Below are positions 35,236-46,194 of a stretch of DNA of 64,000 nucleotides, one piece after another (positions within the stretch are counted from its first letter, which is position 1; every line of letters starts with the position of its first letter). The notes beneath the pieces are model-generated. The model ran no database searches. It had not been told where the DNA came from and saw only the letters and a program-made list of their open reading frames with translations. Made by a program: the position numbers and the translations under genes. Origin of the DNA: Pseudomonas ceruminis (GTDB taxonomy: Bacteria; Pseudomonadota; Gammaproteobacteria; Pseudomonadales; Pseudomonadaceae); contig NZ_BQHW01000014.1 in the NCBI RefSeq assembly GCF_021602025.1, positions 62,001 through 126,000 on the forward strand, given 5' to 3'.

Positions 35236-37958
35236 ACACGCCAGCGCTGCTGGCCGAAGGTATCAGCCACCGCTATGGCGATCTGGTCGCCTTGCACACG
35301 CTGGGGTTCAGCCTGCCTGCGGGCACACGCTGCGCACTGATCGGCCCGGACGGGGCCGGTAAATCGACCCTGCTCGGGTTGATCGCCGGCGTGAAGCGCC
35401 TGCAACAGGGCGAACTGCAGGTGCTGGGCGGCTCCATCCGGCAGAGTCGCCACCGCGCCGCGTTGTACCCAAAAGTGGCATTCATGCCGCAAGGGCTGGG
35501 CAACAACCTTTATCCCGAACTGTCGATCAGCGAGAACATTCGCTTTTTCGCCACGCTGTTTGGCCTTGGCCGCAGCGAATGCGAACAGCGCATGGCCAGC
35601 CTGCTGCATGCCACCGACCTGCAACGCTTCGCCGAGCGCCTGGCCGGCAAGCTGTCGGGGGGCATGAAACAGAAACTGGGCCTGTGCTGTGCCTTGATCC
35701 ACGAGCCTGACCTGCTGATCCTCGATGAACCTACGACGGGCGTCGACCCGCTGTCGCGGCGGCGCTTCTGGGAGCTGGTCGAGCAGGTACGCGCGCAACG
35801 CCCGCAATTGACGCTGCTGGTAGCTACCGCCTACATGGAGGAGGCCGAACAGTTCGAACACTGCCTGATGCTCGATGGCGGCCGGCTGATTGCCGCGGGC
35901 CCCAGCCAGACGCTTTGCGCCGTTACGCCCAGCGGCAAGCTGGACGACGCGTTTACCCACTTCCAGGGCGCAGGCACGGCCCAACACGCGCCATTGAGCA
36001 TCCCACCACGCACGGCCAATGACAGCCCGGTCGCCATCGAAGCGCACGACCTGACGCTGCGCTTTGGCGATTTCACCGCCGTCAACAAGGTCAGCTTCGC
36101 CATTGGCCGGGGGGAGATTTTCGGTTTCCTGGGCTCCAACGGCTGCGGCAAGACCAGCACCATGAAAGTGCTCACCGGCCTGATGCCCGCCAGCGAGGGC
36201 AGCGCCAAGCTGCTCGGACGCCCGGTGGATGCCAGCGACCTGGCCACGCGCAAGCGGGTGGGATTCATGTCGCAAAGCTTCTCGCTGTATGGCGAGCTCA
36301 GCACCCTGCAGAACCTGACACTGCACGCACGCCTGTTCGACCTGCCCAAGGCCGAAAGCGCCCAGCGAATCACCGAACTGATCGAACGCTTTGACCTGGG
36401 CAGTTTCGCCGACCAGCCATCAGGCGCCCTGCCCCTTGGTCTGCGCCAGCGTCTGTCGCTCGCCGTCGCGGTGCTGCATCGCCCTGAGGTGCTGATCCTC
36501 GATGAGCCGACGTCCGGCGTCGACCCGGCCGCCCGGGACGACTTCTGGCGGCTGCTGGTGGAGTTGTCCCGCGAGCAGGGTGTGACTATTTTCCTGTCCA
36601 CCCACTTCATGAACGAAGCCCAGCGCTGCGACCGTATTTCGCTGATGCATGCCGGCCGAGTGCTGGCCTGCGACACACCTGACGCACTGCAGCGCCAGTA
36701 CAACGGTGAAACCCTGGAAGACGCTTTCGTCCGCTGCCTGGAACAAGCGCAGACGCCCGAGCCCCAAGCCCCGGACAGCAGCGTACTGGAGCAGCCCGCC
36801 GCAACCACGGTCACGCCGCCGTTGCGTCAGGGCTTCAGCCTACGGCGCCTGCTGGCGGTGGCCAGCCGGGAAGGCAAGGAGCTGCTGCGTGACAAGGTAC
36901 GCCTGGCCTTCGCCCTGCTCGGTGCAGTGTTCATGATGGTGATCTTTGGCTATGGCATTTCGCTGGATGTGGAGAACCTCGCCTTCGCCGTTCACGATCA
37001 GGATCAAAGCCCGCAGAGCCGTGCCTACCTCGAAGCCTTTCGCGGATCGCGCTATTTCGCCGAACAGGCGCCGATCCGTGATACACGCGAGATGCACCAG
37101 CGCCTGCAGCGCTCGGAAATCAAACTGGCCCTGGAGATCCCGCCCGGCTTTGGCCGTGACCTGCACGCAGGTCGCCAGCCGGTGGTGGCGGCCTGGCTCG
37201 ATGGCGGCATGCCGTTCCGTGCCGAAACCAGTCGTAACTATGTGGAAGCGGTACACCAGGCGAACCTCGAGCAGCTTGCCGCGTCCAGCCAGCAGGCCGT
37301 GCAGCGCCAGGCGCCAGTGCGCCTGGAAACGCGGTTTCGCTACAACCAGGATGTGGTCAGCGTGAACGCCATCGGCCCAGGGGTGATGGCACTGATCCTG
37401 GCCTTCATACCGGCCATGCTCACCGCGCTGGGCATTGTCCGCGAGAAAGAGCTCGGCTCCATTACCAATTTCTACGCCACGCCCCTCACCCGCCTGGAGT
37501 TCCTGCTTGGCAAACAGCTGCCCTACCTGGCCGTGAGCCTGGTCAACCTGGCCCTGCTGGTGGCGATGAACCGCTGGCTGTTCGCCGTGCCGCTCAAGGG
37601 CAGCGTCCTGGCCCTGGCGTGCGGAGGCGTCTGCTACCTGCTGGCAACCACCAGCCTGGGCCTGTTGATATCGGCGTTCACGCGAACCCAGATCGCGGCC
37701 ATCCTGGGCACCATGATCATCACCAGCTTGCCGACCATCCAGTTTTCCGGCCTGATCGTGCCACGCTCGTCGCTCGATGGCGCTGCGGCCGTGATGGGCC
37801 AGCTGTTCCCGGCAGGCTATTTCCTCGACATCGCGGTCGGCACCTTCACCAAGGCGCTGAGCCTGCGCGAGCTGTGGCCGCAGTGCCTGATCCTGCTGAG
37901 CTTCTTTGCTGTGTTCACCGGCCTGAGCCTGGCCATGCTCAAAAAGCAGGAGGCCTGA
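35232..37958 (+). CDS. RbbA-like protein: two ABC ATPase domains fused to an ABC-2 permease
   Basis: A 908-residue fusion, close to the 911 of E. coli RbbA. NBD1 has Walker A GPDGAGKST (about 37-45) and signature LSGGMKQKL. NBD2 (about 270-490) has Walker A GSNGCGKTS, a degenerate signature LPLGLRQRLSL and Walker B LILDEPTSGVDP. An ABC-2 permease half follows from about residue 530 with six hydrophobic segments and VMALILAFIPAMLTALGIVREKE. RbbA in E. coli was reported as ribosome-associated; an exporter role follows from the adaptor and permease neighbours. Substrate unknown. Confidence 0.9.
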   Translation: MNTPALLAEGISHRYGDLVALHTLGFSLPAGTRCALIGPDGAGKSTLLGLIAGVKRLQQGELQVLGGSIRQSRHRAALYPKVAFMPQGLGNNLYPELSISENIRFFATLFGLGRSECEQRMASLLHATDLQRFAERLAGKLSGGMKQKLGLCCALIHEPDLLILDEPTTGVDPLSRRRFWELVEQVRAQRPQLTLLVATAYMEEAEQFEHCLMLDGGRLIAAGPSQTLCAVTPSGKLDDAFTHFQGAGTAQHAPLSIPPRTANDSPVAIEAHDLTLRFGDFTAVNKVSFAIGRGEIFGFLGSNGCGKTSTMKVLTGLMPASEGSAKLLGRPVDASDLATRKRVGFMSQSFSLYGELSTLQNLTLHARLFDLPKAESAQRITELIERFDLGSFADQPSGALPLGLRQRLSLAVAVLHRPEVLILDEPTSGVDPAARDDFWRLLVELSREQGVTIFLSTHFMNEAQRCDRISLMHAGRVLACDTPDALQRQYNGETLEDAFVRCLEQAQTPEPQAPDSSVLEQPAATTVTPPLRQGFSLRRLLAVASREGKELLRDKVRLAFALLGAVFMMVIFGYGISLDVENLAFAVHDQDQSPQSRAYLEAFRGSRYFAEQAPIRDTREMHQRLQRSEIKLALEIPPGFGRDLHAGRQPVVAAWLDGGMPFRAETSRNYVEAVHQANLEQLAASSQQAVQRQAPVRLETRFRYNQDVVSVNAIGPGVMALILAFIPAMLTALGIVREKELGSITNFYATPLTRLEFLLGKQLPYLAVSLVNLALLVAMNRWLFAVPLKGSVLALACGGVCYLLATTSLGLLISAFTRTQIAAILGTMIITSLPTIQFSGLIVPRSSLDGAAAVMGQLFPAGYFLDIAVGTFTKALSLRELWPQCLILLSFFAVFTGLSLAMLKKQEA

Positions 37959-37959
37959 C

Positions 37960-39072
37960 ATGTCGCGCCTGAACCACACCTTGCGCCTGGGCCTGAAAGA
38001 ACTGACCAGCCTGCGTCATGACAGTGTGCTGCTGCTGTTTCTGCTGTACGCCTTCAGCGTGGCGATCTACATGCCTGCGGCGGGCTCGGTGATCGGCGTG
38101 CACAACGCCAGCGTCGCCGTGGTGGATGAAGACCACAGCCAGCTTTCGCGCAAACTCACCGAGTCGCTTCAGCCACCGGAATTTCAGCCTGCGGTCCCCC
38201 TGCCCCCAGACCGCCTGGACCAGGCAATGGACAGTGGCCAGTACACCTTCGTGATCAATGTGCCGGTTAATTTCCAGAGCGACCTGCTGGCCGGGCGCTC
38301 GCCGGAGTTGCAGGTCAATGTCGATGCCACGGCCATGAGCCAGGCATTCATGGGGGCCGGCTACATTGGCCGGATCGTTGAACGTGAGCTGCTCGACTAT
38401 GCCCAGCGCTCCACGGCGCAGGCCCCGGTCCTGATCAACCCCAAGGCACTGTTCAACCCCAATCTGGAGGGCGGCTGGTTTCTGGCCGTGATCCAGATCG
38501 TCAACAACATCACGATCCTGGCGATCGTGCTCACGGGCACCGCGTTATTGCGTGAACGCGAACATGGCACGCTCGATCACCTGCTGGTGCTGCCGCTGAG
38601 CGCGCTGGAAATCATGCTGGCGAAAATCGCCAGCAACGCGCTGGTGGTGGTGATCTGCACCTGGATTTCGCTCATCGTCGTGGTCAAGGGCGCCCTGGGT
38701 GTACCGCTGGCCGGGTCCATGGGGCTGTTCCTGGCTGTGACCGCACTGTACCTGTTTGCCAGTACCGCGCTGGGGATCTTCCTCGCCACCTTGGCGCGTT
38801 CGACGCCTCAATTCGGCCTGCTGGCGATCCCGGTCATCATCCCGATGCTGTTGCTGTCAGGCGGCAGCACACCGCTGGACAGCATGCCGCAGTGGCTGCA
38901 ATGGGTGATGCAGGCCTCGCCGTCGACGCATTTCGTCAGCCTCGGCGCCGCAATTTTATTCCGCGACGCCGGGTTTGCAGTGGTGTGGCCAGACATCCTG
39001 GCCCTGGCCGTGATCGGCCTGGTGTTCTTCAGCGTGGCGCTGGCGCGTTTTCGTCGCAGCCTCGCCTCCTGA
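37960..39072 (+). CDS. ABC-2 type permease (YhhJ-like)
   Basis: A 370-residue inner-membrane protein of the ABC-2 permease family, like E. coli YhhJ (375). One N-terminal membrane segment, a large periplasmic domain (about 45-190), then five hydrophobic segments with LTGTALLREREHGTLDHLLVLP (the ABC-2 signature). It starts 1 base after rbbA, with AGGAGG upstream. It would form the transmembrane partner of the fused permease half in RbbA. Confidence 0.9.
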   Translation: MSRLNHTLRLGLKELTSLRHDSVLLLFLLYAFSVAIYMPAAGSVIGVHNASVAVVDEDHSQLSRKLTESLQPPEFQPAVPLPPDRLDQAMDSGQYTFVINVPVNFQSDLLAGRSPELQVNVDATAMSQAFMGAGYIGRIVERELLDYAQRSTAQAPVLINPKALFNPNLEGGWFLAVIQIVNNITILAIVLTGTALLREREHGTLDHLLVLPLSALEIMLAKIASNALVVVICTWISLIVVVKGALGVPLAGSMGLFLAVTALYLFASTALGIFLATLARSTPQFGLLAIPVIIPMLLLSGGSTPLDSMPQWLQWVMQASPSTHFVSLGAAILFRDAGFAVVWPDILALAVIGLVFFSVALARFRRSLAS

Positions 39073-39477
39073 TCACTGCACGATCAGGTTGTTGAACAGC
39101 AGGTCCTCGACGATCGGCTTGCCCTCTTCCGACTCCATCACTTGCTGCACCTGCTTCAGCGCTTCCTGGCGCAGTTTTTCCTTGGCGTCGACGTTGCTGA
39201 GGTTATCCACACCCTGCTGGGTGAACAGCGCCACCAGCTGGTTGCGAATAAGCGGCTCGTGGTGCTTTACCGCCGCTGCCGCAGCGTCACCGGTCACGCG
39301 CAGGGCCACATCGGCCTTGTATACGCGCAGCCTCGGGCCACCGTCGAGCGCATAGTTACCAACGAAAGGCGGGCTCAGGCTGATGTAGGAGACCTTTTGC
39401 CCCCCGTCCTTGGCTTCCTCGGCCATCGCCGCCGCAGGCAGCATCAGGGCCAGCAACATCAAGATCCACGCTTTCAC
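39073..39477 (-). CDS. FliL-like periplasmic/membrane protein, non-flagellar context
   Basis: A 134-residue protein starting with GTG 39477 after GAGGAG. The signal sequence (MKAWILMLLALMLPAAAMA) is followed by VSYISLSPPFVGNYALDGGPRLRVYKADVALRV, the strand pattern of the FliL domain, and the usual helix REALKQVQQVMESEEG. FliL stabilises the flagellar stator, but no flagellar gene is near. It converges with the ABC permease with no gap. A FliL paralogue of unknown role is common in pseudomonads at this locus. Confidence 0.82.
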   Translation of the reverse strand: MKAWILMLLALMLPAAAMAEEAKDGGQKVSYISLSPPFVGNYALDGGPRLRVYKADVALRVTGDAAAAAVKHHEPLIRNQLVALFTQQGVDNLSNVDAKEKLRQEALKQVQQVMESEEGKPIVEDLLFNNLIVQ

Positions 39478-39634
39478 GAATTCGCTCCTCAATACAATTG
39501 GCGCCAGCTTACCCAGCACGCCGCTCAAACCCAAGCCCAGGCTTATGCCGGCCCATCAGGGTGGGCCATGCTCGTTGACCCGGCAGGCGACCCTCCTAAA
39601 CTTATCGGCCACTACACGCAAAGGAATAGCCCCG

Positions 39635-40612
39635 ATGAAAGCTGTGTTGTGCAAGACCCTAGGCCCGGCACGCGACCTGGTGCTGGAAGAGGTGGCCAGC
39701 CCGGTGCCGAAGAAGAATGAGATTCTGCTCGAGGTCCAGGCAGCCGGGGTCAACTTCCCCGATACCTTGATCATCGAAGGCAAATACCAGTTCCAGCCGC
39801 CGCTACCGTTTTCGCCGGGTGCAGAGGCCGCCGGTGTAGTAGCTGCTGTCGGCGAAAAGGCGGGAGCGTTCAAGGTGGGCGACCGGGTGATGGCCCTGAC
39901 CGGCTGGGGCGCGTTCGCCGAACAGGTTGCCGTACCGCACTACAACGTGCTGCCCATCCCCAGCAGCATGGATTTCACCACCGCAGCCGCCTTCGGCATG
40001 ACCTATGGCACGTCCATGCACGCACTCAAACAGCGCGGCCAGTTGCAGCCTGGAGAAACGCTGCTGGTACTGGGTGCCTCAGGTGGTGTTGGCCTGGCCG
40101 CAGTGGAAATTGGCAAGGCCATGGGCGCTAGAGTGATCGCCGCTGCCAGCAGCGCCGAAAAGCTGGCGGTGGCCAAGGCTGCGGGCGCGGACGAGCTGAT
40201 CGACTACAGCCAAGCCAGCCTCAAGGACGAAATCAAGCGCCTGACGGGCGGCCAGGGCGTGAACGTGATCTACGACCCGGTCGGCGGCGAACTGTTCGAA
40301 CAGGCCGTGCGCGGTCTGGCGTGGAATGGCCGGCTGCTGGTCGTGGGCTTTGCCAGCGGGGCCATACCGCAGGTGGCGGCGAACCTGTTGCTGCTCAAGG
40401 GCGCTGCGGTGCTGGGGGTATTCTGGGGGGCGTTCACCCAGCGTCAGCCGGAGGATAACGCAGCTAACTTCAGGCAGCTGTTTGCCTGGCACGCGCAGGG
40501 CAAACTGAAGCCGCTGGTGTCGAAAACGTATCCACTGGCCGAGGCGGGGACAGCGATCGAGCAATTGGGCCAGCGCAGAGCCGTGGGCAAACTGGTGGTG
40601 CTGGCGAGGTAA
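39635..40612 (+). CDS. NAD(P)H:quinone oxidoreductase, medium-chain dehydrogenase family
   Basis: A 325-residue zinc-independent MDR protein. GroES-like N-terminus (AAGVNFPDTLIIEGKYQ, PGAEAAGVV) and a Rossmann cofactor fold with VLGASGGVGLAAVEIGKAMGA. The nucleotide pocket and the absence of catalytic Zn Cys/His place it among quinone oxidoreductase/QorA-like proteins; the actual electron acceptor is unknown. Stands alone between convergent and divergent neighbours. Confidence 0.88.
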   Translation: MKAVLCKTLGPARDLVLEEVASPVPKKNEILLEVQAAGVNFPDTLIIEGKYQFQPPLPFSPGAEAAGVVAAVGEKAGAFKVGDRVMALTGWGAFAEQVAVPHYNVLPIPSSMDFTTAAAFGMTYGTSMHALKQRGQLQPGETLLVLGASGGVGLAAVEIGKAMGARVIAAASSAEKLAVAKAAGADELIDYSQASLKDEIKRLTGGQGVNVIYDPVGGELFEQAVRGLAWNGRLLVVGFASGAIPQVAANLLLLKGAAVLGVFWGAFTQRQPEDNAANFRQLFAWHAQGKLKPLVSKTYPLAEAGTAIEQLGQRRAVGKLVVLAR

Positions 40613-40649
40613 GGCACCGTAACCGGGCTGCGTGCATGGCCTGTTCACG

Positions 40650-40682
40650 CCCACAGGTACTCCTGGCGGGGTGCCTGTGGGG
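40650..40682. terminator. Hairpin between convergent oxidoreductase and chaC
   Basis: CCCACAGGTAC (40650-40660) pairs with GTGCCTGTGGGG (40671-40682), one mismatch, 10-base loop. No long T-tract. Convergent genes flank it, so a bidirectional 3' boundary is likely. Confidence 0.55.
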
Positions 40683-40723
40683 TCAGCTTTATCCACAAAG
40701 GGTCGGCAATGCCAAGGGCCGAC

Positions 40724-41374
40724 TCAGACCTCACGCAGGTTATGGCAGCGCCTGAACCGTGCTTCCAGGTTGCGATCCGGCATCTGGTGCGTGCGCAGCG
40801 CATTCAAGGTCTGCTCGACATAGTCGCGCGTGGTGCCATAACGCCCTTTGGCGCTGGCCAGGATCTGGCTCAGCAATGTGTCCGGCAGGTTGCCTGCATA
40901 GCACGGCAGATGCCGTTCCAGCACGAAACCAAGCGCCTGTACTTTGCTGCCATCACCCAACCGGCAACTCAGCCAATGCGGTCGATAGGCCGGGTACGGC
41001 ATCTCCCGCTGCCACAGGGCCATGAGCGAGTCATCGAGGTTGCTCTCATCCAGGCGGTAGGCGAACCCACTGCAGGAGCCACCACGGTCCAGGCCAAACA
41101 CCAGCCCTGGGGTTTCCGGTGTGCCCCGGTGCTCGTGCGACCACAAGTAAAGCCCACGGTGATAGCCATGCACACGGGCACGTTGGCGTTCCACAGAGTT
41201 GCACTCCGGGCGCCAGATCAACGAACCATAGGCAAACAACCAAACGGGCCCACCCTCATGACGCGACATCGTCATTTGCATGGAGTTGAACAGTTGCTCG
41301 TGTGTCAGTTGCTGACCGAAGTCGAGTGATGGAGGATAAGCAACTTCCCAGGATAGACTTTCAAGTGCCGACAT
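40724..41374 (-). CDS. chaC: Gamma-glutamylcyclotransferase, ChaC family
   Basis: Degrades glutathione to 5-oxoproline and Cys-Gly in this family. The 216-residue protein has the substrate-binding signature FAYGSLIW (about 48-55), RARVHGYHRGLYLWS and YRLDESNLDDSL. ATG 41374 opens the frame. The 247 bases upstream hold its promoter and a perfect hairpin (41573-41595) that probably closes the upstream ubiD-reductase transcript. Confidence 0.9.
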   Translation of the reverse strand: MSALESLSWEVAYPPSLDFGQQLTHEQLFNSMQMTMSRHEGGPVWLFAYGSLIWRPECNSVERQRARVHGYHRGLYLWSHEHRGTPETPGLVFGLDRGGSCSGFAYRLDESNLDDSLMALWQREMPYPAYRPHWLSCRLGDGSKVQALGFVLERHLPCYAGNLPDTLLSQILASAKGRYGTTRDYVEQTLNALRTHQMPDRNLEARFRRCHNLREV

Positions 41375-41572
41375 AAGCTGCCGCCATTATTCCCTGTGAA
41401 CTACGGATGATGCGAGAGCCGCTTGCTGGCAGGGGCTGCGCCGCCGCGGGCCCTGCGCATGCACTAACCTTAGGATAGAAAGTGGCCAATGCTCAACCCC
41501 TCGCGCCTAAGTTTCACGCAAACTTCCGACGATTGGGGGAGATTATTCCGAACACAGTGAAAGTTATTGGCC

Positions 41573-41595
41573 AAGGCGGTAACAATTACCGCCTT
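41573..41595 (-). terminator. Perfect 10-bp hairpin after the ubiD-coupled reductase gene
   Basis: AAGGCGGTAA and TTACCGCCTT around a 3-base loop, 27 bases after the reductase stop on the minus strand. No T-tract follows. Confidence 0.5.
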
Positions 41596-41621
41596 ATACC
41601 CACTCGCTGAAACTTCGGTTA

Positions 41622-42590
41622 TTAACCGCGGGGGGCGTAGGCGAACACATCGGCGCGCATGCGGTGGGGATCCATACCGGCCTCCACCAGGGCGTCGAGC
41701 GTGGCATAGACCATGTTCGGCGAACCACTGGCATAGACATGCGCCGCATTGAGGTCTTTCACGTCCTCGCAAACCGCCTCGTGCAGCATGCCGCAACGGC
41801 CCTCCCAGCCGCACAGGTCGCTGACCACCTTGTGCAGGAACAGATTGGGCAGGTGCTCCCATGCGTCCCAGTGCTCTATGGTGTAGAAGTCTTCAGGGCG
41901 GCGTACCCCCCAGTACAGGTGCACCGGATGCTTGAAACCCTGGGCACGGCAGTGTTCGACCAGGCTATGCATCTGGCCCATGCCTGTGCCGGCAGCTATC
42001 AGCACCAGCGGGCCATCAGGCAACTCGGCCAGGTGAGTGTCACCGAACGGCATTTCGATATGCGCCATGCCGTTGCGTTGCAATTGCGCCAGCAACTGCT
42101 GTGCACTCTCTTCACGCACCAGCACGTGCAGCTCCAGATCACGCCCGGAATGAGGGGCCGAGGCCAGCGAAAACGCGGCCGGCTTGCCGCCGTCGCGGTC
42201 GATCATCAAATACTGCCCGGCGTGATAGCGTGGCGGCTTGCCCGCTGGCGCGCGCAGGCGCACCCGCCAAACGTCGCCACCGACTTCGACGCACTCGCTG
42301 ACGGTGCAGGCCAGTTTGCGCACCGGCAACTCGCCCGGGGCCAACACACCATCCCAGAGCAAAACGCAGTCCTCCAGCGGCTCGGCGATGCACGTGAACA
42401 GCTCGCCATGATCGCGAACCTCACCGTCCTGACGCACGCGCCCTTCGACCAACAACGCGGCGCAGACATGGCAATTGCCATTGCGGCAGCTGTTCGGGCA
42501 GTCATAGCCCAGCCGCCGTGCTCCATCCAGGATCCGTTCCCCGGGTTCGAGCGCCAGCACCGCCCCGGACGGCTGCAACGTTACCTGCAT
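41622..42590 (-). CDS. 2Fe-2S/FAD reductase, CDP-6-deoxyglucoseen-reductase-like
   Basis: A 322-residue electron-transfer flavoprotein. The N-terminal plant-type ferredoxin domain has the cluster motif CPNSCRNGNCHVC with the last Cys in LFTCIAEP. It is followed by an FAD-binding barrel (RYHAGQYLMI, AAFSLASAP) and an NAD domain (VLIAAGTGMGQMHSLVEHC). Start ATG 42590 shares one base with the ubiD stop (TGATG), so the two are translationally coupled. The named enzyme makes dideoxysugars, but no sugar genes are near; the electron acceptor is unknown. See also UbiD. Confidence 0.82.
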   Translation of the reverse strand: MQVTLQPSGAVLALEPGERILDGARRLGYDCPNSCRNGNCHVCAALLVEGRVRQDGEVRDHGELFTCIAEPLEDCVLLWDGVLAPGELPVRKLACTVSECVEVGGDVWRVRLRAPAGKPPRYHAGQYLMIDRDGGKPAAFSLASAPHSGRDLELHVLVREESAQQLLAQLQRNGMAHIEMPFGDTHLAELPDGPLVLIAAGTGMGQMHSLVEHCRAQGFKHPVHLYWGVRRPEDFYTIEHWDAWEHLPNLFLHKVVSDLCGWEGRCGMLHEAVCEDVKDLNAAHVYASGSPNMVYATLDALVEAGMDPHRMRADVFAYAPRG

Positions 42591-44056
42591 CAATCTATTC
42601 CCAACTGGTCCCACAGCTCATCGATACGGCGGGTGACGGCCTCGTCCTTGACGATGACCCGCCCCCATTCGCGTGTAGTCTCGCCCGGCCACTTGTGGGT
42701 GGCATCCAGGCCCATCTTCGACCCTAGCCCCGATACCGGCGACGCGAAGTCCAGGTAGTCGATCGGGGTGTTGTCGATCATCACCGTATCACGCTTGGGG
42801 TCCATGCGCGTGGTGATGGCCCAGATCACGTCGTTCCAGTCGCGGGCGTTGATATCGTCGTCGGTGACGATAACGAACTTGGTGTACATGAACTGTCGCA
42901 GGAACGACCACACACCCAGCATCACGCGCTTGGCGTGCCCTGGGTACTGCTTTTTCATGGTCACCACCGCCATGCGGTACGAGCAGCCTTCCGGCGGCAG
43001 GTAGAAATCGACGATTTCCGGGAATTGCTTTTGCAGGATCGGCACGAACACTTCGTTCAGCGCCACACCGAGGATCGCCGGCTCATCGGGCGGCCGCCCG
43101 GTGTAGGTGCTGTGGTAGATCGGTTTTTGCCGGTGGGTGATGCGCTCGACGGTGAACACCGGGAAGCTGTCCACTTCGTTGTAGTAGCCGGTGTGGTCGC
43201 CGTAGGGCCCCTCCGGCGCCATCTCGCCTGGGTGGATCACACCTTCGAGAATGATTTCGGCGGTGGCGGGTACCTGCAGGTTGCTGCCACGGCACTTCAC
43301 CAGCTCGGTACGGTTACCGCGCAGCAACCCGGCAAAGGCGTATTCGGACAACGTATCCGGCACCGGTGTGACGGCACCCAAAATGGTGGCCGGGTCTGCG
43401 CCCAGGGCCACGGCGACCGGGAACGGCTGGCCCGGGTGCTTCTCGCACCACTCGCGATAATCCAGCGCACCGCCACGGTGGCTCAGCCAGCGCATGATGA
43501 CCTTGTTGCGACCGATCACCTGCTGGCGGTAGATGCCGAGGTTCTGGCGGTCCTTGTTAGGGCCGCGAGTGACAGTCAGGCCCCAGGTGATCAACGGTGC
43601 CACGTCGCCTGGCCAGCAGTGCTGAATCGGTAACTGGCCCAGGTCGACGTCATCACCCTCGACGACCACTTCCTGGCACACCGCATCCTTGACCACCTTA
43701 GGCGCCATCGACACGACTTTCTTGAAGATAGGTAGCTTGGACCAGGCATCCTTCAAGCCTTTCGGCGGCTCCGGCTCCTTGAGGAAGGCCAGCAACTTGC
43801 CGATCTCGCGCAACTCATCGACCGACTCGGCGCCCATGCCCATGGCCACCCGCTCCGGGGTGCCGAACAGGTTGCCCAGTACCGGTATGTCGAAGCCCGT
43901 GGGCTTTTCGAACAGCAGCGCAGGGCCTTTGGCGCGCAGGGTGCGGTCGCAGACCTCGGTCATTTCCAGGACAGGGGAGATCGGAACCTGGATGCGCTTG
44001 AGTTCGCCGCGCTGCTCCAGGCCGCGGATGAAGTCGCGCAAATCGCGATACTGCAT
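42590..44056 (-). CDS. ubiD: 4-hydroxy-3-polyprenylbenzoate decarboxylase
   Basis: Decarboxylase of ubiquinone synthesis that uses prenylated FMN made by UbiX. The 488-residue protein is full length (E. coli 497). The core segments around the cofactor, [19 protein letters not shown] and the acidic [12 protein letters not shown] (catalytic Glu region), are intact. ATG 44056, with GAGG upstream, gives the standard start [10 protein letters not shown]. The following reductase gene is coupled by TGATG. ubiX is not in the window. Confidence 0.94.
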   Translation of the reverse strand: MQYRDLRDFIRGLEQRGELKRIQVPISPVLEMTEVCDRTLRAKGPALLFEKPTGFDIPVLGNLFGTPERVAMGMGAESVDELREIGKLLAFLKEPEPPKGLKDAWSKLPIFKKVVSMAPKVVKDAVCQEVVVEGDDVDLGQLPIQHCWPGDVAPLITWGLTVTRGPNKDRQNLGIYRQQVIGRNKVIMRWLSHRGGALDYREWCEKHPGQPFPVAVALGADPATILGAVTPVPDTLSEYAFAGLLRGNRTELVKCRGSNLQVPATAEIILEGVIHPGEMAPEGPYGDHTGYYNEVDSFPVFTVERITHRQKPIYHSTYTGRPPDEPAILGVALNEVFVPILQKQFPEIVDFYLPPEGCSYRMAVVTMKKQYPGHAKRVMLGVWSFLRQFMYTKFVIVTDDDINARDWNDVIWAITTRMDPKRDTVMIDNTPIDYLDFASPVSGLGSKMGLDATHKWPGETTREWGRVIVKDEAVTRRIDELWDQLGID

Positions 44057-44195
44057 GCATGAGCCTCGTATTGGCCGTATCGGTCGGGGTGCAGAGTGTA
44101 GCGCCGAACGGCGTTCAATGGCCAAAAATGACTTGGGGCCGCTTCGCGCCCCATCCCTTGCAAACCAGCTCCCACACGGATCGCAGAGGACCAAT

Positions 44196-44234
44196 GGGAG
44201 CCGGCTTGCCGGCGATGGGCTGCGAAGCAGCCCC
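44196..44234. repeat. REP-like element and GC hairpin between rho and ubiD
   Basis: GGGAGCCGGCTTGCCGGCGATGGG (44196-44219) is a REP-type unit; GGGCTGC / GCAGCCC (44217-44233) forms a hairpin 25 bases after the rho stop. Only the hairpin is a plausible rho 3' end; no T-tract is seen. The second hairpin near 44135 (GGGGCCGCTTCGCGCCCC) is similar. Confidence 0.6.
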
Positions 44235-44259
44235 AATCATTACTTACCGATCTAACCGC

Positions 44260-45519
<1,260 letters not shown>

Positions 45520-45717
45520 AAGGGGAGTGACGTAATCATGTAAGAAGGGAGAATTAAGCTTCTGGCTTAATGAAGCCGCGCCGCTAGATGGCGACAGGAT
45601 CGCGTACTGATTCGAATTAGGGATGCGTCGGCGACGGCGTGCAGAGGGCACTGAAGAAGCAGTGCGAGGCCGAATGTAACACTTGCTTTTTTCGGCGTCT
45701 AGTGGATTGAAAAAGAA
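45520..45717 (-). promoter_or_regulatory. Long rho leader, candidate autoregulatory region
   Basis: About 200 bases lie between the trxA terminator and the rho start. The coding strand is pyrimidine-rich and poor in G over long stretches (e.g. CTTCTTCAGTGCCCTCTGC, GACGCATCCC), as expected of a Rho utilisation site. No ribosome binding site is visible before the start. Direct evidence for autoregulation is lacking here. Confidence 0.5.
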
Positions 45718-45744
45718 AAACCCCGGAATTTCCGGGGCTTTTTC
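45711..45744 (-). terminator. Intrinsic terminator of trxA
   Basis: GCCCCGGAA and TTCCGGGG form the stem (45721-45738); reading leftward it is followed by TTTTTCTTTTT. It lies 10 bases after the trxA stop and isolates trxA from rho. Confidence 0.9.
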
Positions 45745-45747
45745 ACA

Positions 45748-46077
45748 TCACAGGTGGGCGTCGAGGAACGCGGCCAACTGCGATTTGGACAGTGCGCCAA
45801 CCTTGGTGGCCTCGACATTGCCGTTCTTGAACAGCATCAGGGTCGGGATACCACGCACGCCGTGCTTGGCCGGGGTTTCCTGGTTGTCGTCGATGTTCAG
45901 CTTGGCGACGGTCAGTTTGCCCTCGTAAGTGGAAGCGATGTCGTCCAGAACCGGAGCGATCATCTTGCATGGGCCGCACCATTCAGCCCAGTAGTCGACC
46001 AGCACCGGGCCTTGGGCTTGCAGGACTTCGGCCTCGAAGGTGGCGTCGGTGACGTGTTTGATCAGATCGCTGCTCAT
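45748..46077 (-). CDS. trxA: Thioredoxin 1
   Basis: A 109-residue redox protein with the active site WCGPC at 33-37 and the cis-proline in GIPTLMLF. Start ATG 46077 follows GGAGA. Divergent from ppx across 243 bases that include a Pho box. Confidence 0.97.
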   Translation of the reverse strand: MSSDLIKHVTDATFEAEVLQAQGPVLVDYWAEWCGPCKMIAPVLDDIASTYEGKLTVAKLNIDDNQETPAKHGVRGIPTLMLFKNGNVEATKVGALSKSQLAAFLDAHL

Positions 46078-46194
46078 GGATATCTCCAGGGTCGTAAGCA
46101 AAAAACGTGGCCCATCATAGCCGCACCCACGCCCTACAGGAAGCCACGGGCGATTGAGTGTAACTATAGTTGTGCAAGACACCACGAATCGAAA

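Noticed and set aside
45711-45744. Regulatory hairpin of the rho leader
   Set aside because: It is a classical intrinsic terminator 10 bases after trxA, with T-tracts, so it belongs to trxA.
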